This document shows positions 58,537 through 64,000 of a DNA stretch of 64,000 bases, piece after piece. Positions within the stretch are counted from its first letter, which is position 1. Each line of letters opens with the position of its first letter. The notes under the pieces were generated by a model that was given only the letters and a program-made list of their open reading frames with translations, ran no database searches and was not told the origin of the DNA. The position numbers and the translations under genes were made by a program. The DNA comes from Phenylobacterium sp. (GTDB lineage Bacteria; Pseudomonadota; Alphaproteobacteria; Caulobacterales; Caulobacteraceae). The stretch spans positions 1-64,000 of the forward strand of contig NZ_SCTC01000074.1 in assembly GCF_004299445.1 (NCBI RefSeq), in the 5' to 3' direction.

Positions 58537-59504
58537 GCGTGCACCTGGCGTCCGATCAGCAGCCGGGCCAGCGCCAGGACCGCGAAGGTGATGACGAAGA
58601 GGACGAGACCCAGCGCGATCAGCGAGGCCGAGTGCAGCCGGTCGGTCGCCTCCGCGAACTCGTTGGCGATGGTCGACGCGATGGTCGAGCCCGACGCGAA
58701 GATCGAGGTCGGGAAGCCGTGCGAATTGCCGATGATGAAGGTGACCGCCATGGTCTCGCCCAGGGCGCGGCCCAGGCCCAGCATGACCGCGCCTATGGCG
58801 CCGGTGCGGATGTAGGGCAGGCTGACCTTGGTGATCACCTCGAAGGTGGTCGAGCCCAGGCCATAAGCGCTCTCCCTGACCTGGGGCGGGATGGTCAGAA
58901 GCAGCTCGCGCGTGGTCGCCGCGATGAATGGCAGGATCATGATCGCCAGGATGATCGAGGCCGACAGGATGCCCGCGCCGTTTGGCACGCCCGCGGTGAT
59001 CTTTTCCCAGAACGAACCCGGCTCGACTGACATCATGATCGGCATCTGCACATGCTTGGCGAACCAGGGGGCGAAAACGAACAGGCCCCACATGCCGTAG
59101 ACGATCGAGGGGATGCCCGCGAGCAGCTCGACCGCCGTGCCGATGGTCCGGCGCAGGATCGGCGGACACAGCTCGACCAGAAAGATCGCGATGCCGAACG
59201 CGAGCGGCAGGGCGAAGAGAAGCGCGAGGGTGGCGGTCACCAGCGTGCCGGTCACCGCGCCCGCCGCGCCATAGATCTCCTGGACGGGATCCCAGTTCGA
59301 GCTGGTGAAGAACCCGAACCCGAACGCCTCGAAGGCCGGCCAGCCGCCGATGGCGAGCGAGATCACGATCCCCCCAAGCGCCGTCAGCAGGAAGGTGGCG
59401 GCGCTGAAGCAGAGGATCTCGAAGGCGCGGTCCAGGCCCGTGCCGCGCGCAATGCGCGGCGGGGTCGGGACGTCTGCAGCCGAGACGTCGGCGGCTGTTG
59501 TCAT
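58533..59504 (-). CDS. pstC: Phosphate ABC transporter permease PstC
   Basis: 323 residues, six membrane segments after an N-terminal cytoplasmic stretch. The coupling loop reads [46 protein letters not shown], with the EAA-type Gly and the ALGETMAV motif of PstC. It overlaps pstA by 4 bp and the upstream pstS stop by 4 bp, so pstS-C-A-B are translationally coupled. Confidence 0.96.
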   Translation of the reverse strand: MTTAADVSAADVPTPPRIARGTGLDRAFEILCFSAATFLLTALGGIVISLAIGGWPAFEAFGFGFFTSSNWDPVQEIYGAAGAVTGTLVTATLALLFALPLAFGIAIFLVELCPPILRRTIGTAVELLAGIPSIVYGMWGLFVFAPWFAKHVQMPIMMSVEPGSFWEKITAGVPNGAGILSASIILAIMILPFIAATTRELLLTIPPQVRESAYGLGSTTFEVITKVSLPYIRTGAIGAVMLGLGRALGETMAVTFIIGNSHGFPTSIFASGSTIASTIANEFAEATDRLHSASLIALGLVLFVITFAVLALARLLIGRQVHA

Positions 59505-60574
59505 TGGGCGGCCGGCGTATAGACCGGCTTGCCGTCAGGGCCGACGATCGTGGCCCAGCTCTGCCGGACCTGGGCCTTCAGGGCCGGCGGCAGCGGCACA
59601 TAGGCGAGCTCGCCCGCGGCGGCGTCGCCCTTGTTGTAGGCCCAGTCGAAGAAGCTGAGGACGGCCCTGCCGGTGGCCGCGTCAGACTGCGACTTGTGGA
59701 CCAGGATGAAGGTGGCGCCCGTGATCGGCCACGAACCCGCGCCCGGCTGGTTGATCAGCAGCTGGTAGAAGCTGGGGGCCTTGGTCCAGTCGGCGCCGGC
59801 CGCGGCCGCTGCGAACGCTTCAGCGGTCGGAGCCACGAACTGGCCATCAGCGTTCTGGAGACTGGCGTAAGGCAGGCCGTTCTGCTTGGCGAACGCGTAT
59901 TCGACATAGCCGATGGCGCCCAGAGTCTGCTTCACGTAGCCCGAGACGCCGTCGTTGCCCTTGCCGCCCTGCCCGGTCGGCCACTTCACCGCGTCGCTGG
60001 CGCCCACCGAGGCCCATTGGGGCGCCACGGCGGTCAGATAGCTGGTGAACAGGAAGCTGGTGCCCGACCCGTCAGACCGGTGGACCACTGTGATCGGCAG
60101 GTTGGGCAGCTTCACACCGGCGTTCAGCGCCGCGATGGCCGGATCGTTCCACTTCTTGAGCTTGCCCAGGAAGATGTCCGCGAGAACCGGTCCGGTCAGC
60201 TTCAGCTGGCCGGGCTGGAGGTCAGGCAGGTTCACGATCGGCACCACGCCGCCGATCACGGTCGGAAACTGGGCTAGGCCATCAGCGTCGAGATCCTCAG
60301 GCTTCAGCGGCTTGTCGCTGGCGCCGAAAGCCACGGTCTTGGCCTTGATCTGCTTGATGCCGCCGCCCGAGCCGATGGCCTGGTAGTTCAGCGTCAGGCC
60401 CGTGTCGGCCTTCTGGGCCTCGGCCCACTTGGCGTACAGCGGCGCGGGGAAGGATGCCCCCGCCCCCACAATCTGAACGCCGGCCGCCGGGCCCTTGCCA
60501 TCCGCCTTCTGGTTCTGGCCACAGGCCGTAAGGGCCAGGCAGGCCGCCACACCGATCACGATCTTTCGGAACAC
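59501..60574 (-). CDS. pstS: Phosphate-binding protein PstS (lipoprotein form)
   Basis: 357 residues. A lipoprotein signal FRKIVIGVAACLALTACG (lipobox LTAC, Cys at about 18) anchors it to the membrane. Phosphate-binding motifs are GAGASFPAPLY, YQAIGSGGGIKQI, FGASDKPL and the segment HRSDGSGTSFLFTSYL with GGKGNDGV. Its ATG lies 45 bp downstream of a four-unit Pho-box array. It is the PstS linked directly to pstC. Confidence 0.96.
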   Translation of the reverse strand: MFRKIVIGVAACLALTACGQNQKADGKGPAAGVQIVGAGASFPAPLYAKWAEAQKADTGLTLNYQAIGSGGGIKQIKAKTVAFGASDKPLKPEDLDADGLAQFPTVIGGVVPIVNLPDLQPGQLKLTGPVLADIFLGKLKKWNDPAIAALNAGVKLPNLPITVVHRSDGSGTSFLFTSYLTAVAPQWASVGASDAVKWPTGQGGKGNDGVSGYVKQTLGAIGYVEYAFAKQNGLPYASLQNADGQFVAPTAEAFAAAAAGADWTKAPSFYQLLINQPGAGSWPITGATFILVHKSQSDAATGRAVLSFFDWAYNKGDAAAGELAYVPLPPALKAQVRQSWATIVGPDGKPVYTPAAQ

Positions 60575-60618
60575 ACGCCACCTCCAGGCTGGGCGATCTT
60601 GCGGAGGCTCTACGCGGG

Positions 60619-60662
60619 GGACGTGACAGTTCGACGAAGCTTTTACGACAGTTCAATGACGC
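60619..60662 (-). promoter_or_regulatory. Pho-box array upstream of pstS (four 11-bp units)
   Basis: On the minus strand four consecutive 11-mers are in exact register: GCGTCATTGAA, CTGTCGTAAAA, GCTTCGTCGAA and CTGTCACGTCC. Each matches the (C)TGTCAT-N4 half-site of PhoB to some degree, with units 2 and 4 best. The array ends 45 bp upstream of the pstS ATG. This fits two adjacent PhoB dimer sites. Confidence 0.72.
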
Positions 60663-60688
60663 TCCGGTGGACCATAGCCCGTCGGATG

Positions 60689-61834
60689 TCAGATCGCCCC
60701 CATCGCGGTCCACATGGCCATGGCCAGACCCAGGCCGCGCATGTCGCCCTGGGTCGTCGGCTGCATCTTGTTCATGACGTAACCGAAGGTCGTGCGCGCA
60801 TCCATATCGATGATGATCAGCGACCCGCCGTAGCCGCCCCAGTAGATGGTGTTGGGGTTGGGAAGCGGCAGGGCGCCGCCCGACAGGCCGAAGCCCATGC
60901 CGAAGCGCGCGGGATTGGCCAGGATCAGGTCCTGCCCTTCCACCTGCAGCTCCAACGCCTTGCGGCAGCCGGCTTCGCTCATGAAGCGCTTGCCCCTGGC
61001 GACGCCTCCGTTGGCCAGGATCGTGTGGATTTCGGCCACCGAGCGGGCGTTCCCCGTGCCGCCGGCTGCCGGAATTTCCGCGCCGCGCCAGCCCCGCGTC
61101 TTCGTCGCCGAGACGTCGATGCCGGGATTCAGCGACATGTTCCGCTGCAGCTCGGTCTGATTCTGCTGGTCGCCGACGCCCCCGCCGGGCGGGGGCGGAA
61201 TCAGTTCCGCGACTCGATGATCCTCGGAGGCCGGCAGGCCGATCCAGAAGTCGGCGCCCAGCGGCTCGGCGATCTCTTCGCGGAAGACCGTGCCCAGCGA
61301 CTTGCCGGTCACGCGACGCACCACCTCGCCGACGAGATATCCTTGGGTCAAAGCGTGATAACCCGGCGCGGTCCCTGGCTCCCAGAACGGCGCCTGGGCG
61401 GCCAGGAGCGTCGTCATCTTCTCCCAGTCGTAGAGGTCTTCGGTGGTGATGGTCTCCTTCCAGCCCGACAGGCCGGCAGAATGGCTCATCAGGTGGCTGA
61501 CCTTCACCCCGGCCTTCCCGTTGGCGGCGAACTCGGGCCAGTACTTCGCGACCGGCGCGTCGAAGTCGATGCCGCCGCGGTCGGCCACCAGCAGCGCCGT
61601 GAGCGCGCACATGGTTTTGGTGGTGGAATAGACATTGATGATGCTGTCGGCGGTCCAGGGCCGGGTCTTGGCGGGATCGGCCCAGCCGCCCCAGAGATCG
61701 ACCACCGTCTCGCCCTCGACGGTGGCGCAGAACGATGCGCCGATGTCGTCGCCATTCCGCAGGCTGCCTTCGAACACCTCTCTGACCTGTGCGTAGCGGT
61801 CCTGCGTCACGCCCTGAACAGTACCATCGGCCAT
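60689..61834 (-). CDS. Serine hydrolase, beta-lactamase family (class C-like esterase fold)
   Basis: 381 residues with no signal peptide, so probably cytoplasmic. The SxxK active-site motif is VYSTTKTM (Ser and Lys), followed by the Tyr motif PGYHALTQGYLVG (Y-x-N-like, with H in place of N). GYVMNKMQP stands near the expected C-terminal motif. This is the fold of EstB/LACTB-type esterases and penicillin-binding-like hydrolases. Start ATG 61834 follows GGAGG. It lies between two pstS genes in the same direction. The substrate is unknown, and a link to phosphate starvation would be only positional. Confidence 0.85.
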   Translation of the reverse strand: MADGTVQGVTQDRYAQVREVFEGSLRNGDDIGASFCATVEGETVVDLWGGWADPAKTRPWTADSIINVYSTTKTMCALTALLVADRGGIDFDAPVAKYWPEFAANGKAGVKVSHLMSHSAGLSGWKETITTEDLYDWEKMTTLLAAQAPFWEPGTAPGYHALTQGYLVGEVVRRVTGKSLGTVFREEIAEPLGADFWIGLPASEDHRVAELIPPPPGGGVGDQQNQTELQRNMSLNPGIDVSATKTRGWRGAEIPAAGGTGNARSVAEIHTILANGGVARGKRFMSEAGCRKALELQVEGQDLILANPARFGMGFGLSGGALPLPNPNTIYWGGYGGSLIIIDMDARTTFGYVMNKMQPTTQGDMRGLGLAMAMWTAMGAI

Positions 61835-61906
61835 AGCCGCCTCCCCGTGTCTTGTCGTCGACGCCAGTCTAGCCACTTCCGGGGTGTCAGACTCCAGGGG
61901 GAAACG

Positions 61907-61936
61907 AAAAGAGGCCGGCGTTTGCGCGCCGACCTC
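61907..61936 (-). terminator. Rho-independent terminator after the second pstS gene
   Basis: GAGGCCGGCG (61911-61920) pairs imperfectly with CGCCGACCTC (61927-61936) around TTTGCG. On the minus strand it is followed by TTTTCG. It lies 28 bp past the stop of the upstream pstS gene and would separate it from the serine hydrolase. Confidence 0.75.
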
Positions 61937-61963
61937 CCCTGCGTGACCCGCGTGGGGCGCGGA

Positions 61964-63001
61964 CTAGCGGTAGACGGGCTTGCCGTCCGGGCCGGTGACC
62001 TTGCTCCAAGACTTGCGGACCAAATCCTTCACGGCCGCCGGCATCGGCAGGTAGTCGAGCTGAGCGGCTGCGCCGTCGCCGTTCTTGTAGGCCCAGTCGA
62101 AGAAGGCCAGGACCTCGCGCCCGTTGGCGGCGTCGTCCTGTCTGGCCTTCACCAGGATGAAGGTGGCGCCGGTGATCGGCCAGGCTTCGCCGCCCGGCTG
62201 ATCCAGCAGCAAGAGGTAGAAGCCGGGCGCCGCCTTCCAGTTGGCGTTGGCCGCCGCGGCCTGGAAGTTCGCCGCCGCCGGGGCGACGTACTTGCCGGCC
62301 TTGTTCTGCAACAGGGCGTAGGTGAGGTTGTTCTGCTTGGCGAAGGCGTACTCGACATAGCCGATCGCGCCCGGAGTCTGCTTGACATAGGCCGCGACGC
62401 CGTCGTTGCCCTTGCCGCCCAGTCCGGTCGGCCACTTCACCGCGTCGTTGGCGCCCACTTCCGAAGCCCAGCGCGGCGCCTTCATGGCCAGGTAGCTGGT
62501 GAACAGGAAGGTCGTGCCCGAACCGTCCGAGCGGTGCACGACCGTGATCGGCAGGTTGGGCAGCTGGACGCCCGGGTTGAACTTGGCGATCAGCGGGTCG
62601 TTCCACTTCTTGACCACGCCGCGGAAGATGTCGGCGGTCAGCGCCCCGGTCAGCTTCACCTGGCCCGACTTGATCCCTGGCAGGTTCACCACCGGAACCA
62701 CGCCGCCGATGACGGTCGGGAACATCACGAAGCCGCCTGCGGCCAGATCGTCAGGCTTCAGCGGCTTGTCGGTGGCGCCGAAGTCGACGGTGCCAGCTGT
62801 GATCTGGCGGACCCCGCCGCCCGAGCCGATGGCCTGGTAGTTGAGCCTGTTGCCGGTCTGGGCGCGATACGTCTCCGCCCACTTGGCGTAGACGGGCGCC
62901 GGGAAGGTCGCGCCGGCGCCGGAGATGTCGGCGGCCTGGGCCGAGCCAACGCCGGCCAGCGACGCAGCCGCGACGATGGCGGTAAGGTAACGTTTGAACA
63001 T
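61964..63001 (-). CDS. pstS: Phosphate-binding protein PstS (periplasmic form)
   Basis: 345 residues. A cleavable signal peptide (FKRYLTAIVAAASLAGVGSAQA) replaces the lipobox of its paralogue. The phosphate-binding motifs are conserved: SGAGATFPAPVY, AIGSGGGVRQI, FGATDKPL, HRSDGSGTTFLFTSYL and GGKGNDGV. It is about 55-60% similar by eye to the other PstS. It has its own Pho box and terminator, so it is a separate transcription unit from pstCAB-phoU and may be highly induced on phosphate starvation. Confidence 0.95.
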   Translation of the reverse strand: MFKRYLTAIVAAASLAGVGSAQAADISGAGATFPAPVYAKWAETYRAQTGNRLNYQAIGSGGGVRQITAGTVDFGATDKPLKPDDLAAGGFVMFPTVIGGVVPVVNLPGIKSGQVKLTGALTADIFRGVVKKWNDPLIAKFNPGVQLPNLPITVVHRSDGSGTTFLFTSYLAMKAPRWASEVGANDAVKWPTGLGGKGNDGVAAYVKQTPGAIGYVEYAFAKQNNLTYALLQNKAGKYVAPAAANFQAAAANANWKAAPGFYLLLLDQPGGEAWPITGATFILVKARQDDAANGREVLAFFDWAYKNGDGAAAQLDYLPMPAAVKDLVRKSWSKVTGPDGKPVYR

Positions 63002-63073
63002 TGGCTTTTGCCCTCGGTCGATGGACGCCGAAACGCGTCGTGTCGGGGCGGGTTTACGGAGCCTGTGCGAAGC

Positions 63074-63095
63074 TTGCGTGACAACCGCGTGTCAG
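63074..63095 (-). promoter_or_regulatory. Pho box upstream of the second pstS gene
   Basis: On the minus strand CTGACACGCGG (63095-63085) and TTGTCACGCAA (63084-63074) are two 11-bp direct-repeat units matching the PhoB box (CTGTCAT-N4-CTGTCAT). They lie about 72 bp upstream of the pstS ATG at 63001, in the divergent region shared with the porin gene. Confidence 0.65.
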
Positions 63096-63122
63096 TTCGG
63101 TGAACGCGACAGATCGAAGGCG

Positions 63123-63166
63123 ATTGTCACATATCTGAGTTCGATCTGTCTTCGAACTGTCGCACA
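63123..63166 (+). promoter_or_regulatory. Pho-box array upstream of the porin gene (four 11-bp units)
   Basis: Four consecutive 11-mers: ATTGTCACATA, TCTGAGTTCGA, TCTGTCTTCGA and ACTGTCGCACA. Units 3 and 4 give CTGTCTT-N4-CTGTCGC, close to the consensus. The array ends 61 bp upstream of the porin ATG. The strand and position point to control of the phosphate-selective porin. Confidence 0.7.
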
Positions 63167-63227
63167 CGCAGCCTAGAGACCCGCTCGAACCGGTCGCCGG
63201 ACGCGCGACACCAAAAGGGTCTCTCAC

Positions 63228-64000
63228 ATGCCGACCTCCCGGAAGCGCGGCGCCGCCGCGTGGATGTCCGCCAGCCTTGCCGGAATCCTGCTGTGCAGCG
63301 TCTCGACCGCCGCGATGGCCGCGCCGCCCAGCGACGCCAAGCTCCAGGCCATGCAGCAGCAGTTGGACGCGATGCGCGCCCAGCTAGACGCCCTGCAGGC
63401 CGGCAGCCAGCCCAACGCTCAGCTCAACGCGATGCAACAGCAGCTGGACGCCTTCGCCGCCCAACTGGCCGAGATGAAGACCCAGGCCGAAACGTCCAGC
63501 GCTGCGATCGCGACGCTGCAGCTGCCGCCGGCGGCCAATTCGGTCACCACCACGCTGCCGAACGGCCGACCGACCTTCGCCACTGCGGATGGGCGGTTCA
63601 CCGCCAACATCCGCGCCATCCTGATGATGGACGCGGGCAAGTACTTCCAGGACAACAACCTGCCGACCACGGTCACCAATCGTGACCTCAACGACGGCAT
63701 CAACTTCCGCCGCGCCCGCATCGGCTTCGACGGCAGGCTGTTCAGCGATTTCGACTATTCGTTCGTCTACGAGTTCGGTGGGTCCGGCGTGGAAGAGGCC
63801 GGCCGCCTCTATGAGGCGTCGGTGACCTATACGGCGTTGCGGCCCTTCCGCCTGAAGGTCGGCGCGTTCGAGCCGAACATCGGCCTGGCGGCGGCCACGT
63901 CCACCAGCCAGATGCCGCTGCTGGAGCGTCCCTCGCCCGCGGAGGCCGCGCGCAACGTCGCCGCCGGCGACAGCCGCGCCGCCATCCAACTCTCGGCCAA
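63228..64000 (+). CDS. Phosphate-selective porin (OprP/OprO family), 5' part
   Basis: The visible part is about 257 residues and runs off the window. A signal peptide (WMSASLAGILLCSVSTAAMAA) is followed by a coiled-coil-like stretch with duplicated LQAMQQQLDAMRAQLDAL and LNAMQQQLDAFAAQLAEM heptads, typical of the N-terminal trimerisation arm. The barrel then begins with GRFTANIRAILMMDAGKYF, INFRRARIGFDGRLFSDFDYSFVYEFGG and LKVGAFEPNIGL, as in Porin_O_P proteins. Members of this family pass phosphate or polyphosphate through the outer membrane. It is divergent from the second pstS gene and has its own Pho-box array. Confidence 0.92.
   Translation, partial: MPTSRKRGAAAWMSASLAGILLCSVSTAAMAAPPSDAKLQAMQQQLDAMRAQLDALQAGSQPNAQLNAMQQQLDAFAAQLAEMKTQAETSSAAIATLQLPPAANSVTTTLPNGRPTFATADGRFTANIRAILMMDAGKYFQDNNLPTTVTNRDLNDGINFRRARIGFDGRLFSDFDYSFVYEFGGSGVEEAGRLYEASVTYTALRPFRLKVGAFEPNIGLAAATSTSQMPLLERPSPAEAARNVAAGDSRAAIQLSA

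Noticed and set aside
60599..63103. 834-codon open frame spanning the antisense of pstS, the serine hydrolase and the second pstS
   Set aside because: It crosses three well-supported genes, a terminator and two Pho-box regions. The translated sequence is a GC artefact.

Overview
GC-rich chromosomal DNA, most likely from an alphaproteobacterium of the Caulobacteraceae (Caulobacter/Phenylobacterium type). This placement rests on gene content and order and was not checked by a search: the lptF-lptG / lptD-surA-pdxA-rsmA order, the guaB-MAPEG-NOP2/RsmB-guaA string, Pho boxes built from 11-bp CTGTC-like units, and frequent stop/start overlaps (ATGA). There are no phage genes, transposases or CRISPR arrays. 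Almost all of it reads as core chromosome.

Layout. 1-1444: a truncated unknown protein and a P-loop kinase. 1611-6299: a three-gene 2-oxoacid:ferredoxin oxidoreductase operon (KorA, KorB and a GltD-like flavoprotein carrying ferredoxin domains). 6636-8665: a 61-residue protein, trigger factor and tRNA-Leu(TAG). 8796-12268: a glycosyltransferase, an I78 inhibitor lipoprotein, HolC and PepA. 12398-20373: LPS-export and outer-membrane biogenesis genes (lptF, lptG, lptD, surA) followed by pdxA and rsmA. 20433-23042: the uncharacterised DUF969-DUF979-DUF2891 operon. 23060-26855: a Baeyer-Villiger-type monooxygenase, an aldo/keto reductase and an exported esterase. 26895-29175: tRNA-Val(TAC), a POT peptide transporter, and a TMEM165/GDT1 transporter preceded by a yybP-ykoY-like manganese riboswitch. 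29211-32280: HU and Lon, with a candidate heat-shock promoter. 32477-40994: an exported methyltransferase-like lipoprotein, the guaA/guaB purine cluster, an MFS carrier, a methyltransferase and a LysR regulator. 41058-45205: a rhodanese, RlmE, Ppx/GppA, HspQ and phenylalanine hydroxylase. 45212-51138: TamB and TamA. 51325-54770: an ATP-grasp / alpha-E / transglutaminase operon of unknown chemistry. 54888-64000: an exported FAD oxidase, then the phosphate regulon (phoU, pstB, pstA, pstC, pstS, a serine hydrolase, a second pstS, and a divergent phosphate-selective porin) with three candidate Pho-box arrays.

The least described systems are the DUF969/DUF979/DUF2891 operon and the ATP-grasp/alpha-E/transglutaminase operon. 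The clearest regulatory signals are the manganese riboswitch and the 11-bp-periodic Pho-box arrays. All assignments come from reading translated sequence and motifs. No database search was run.
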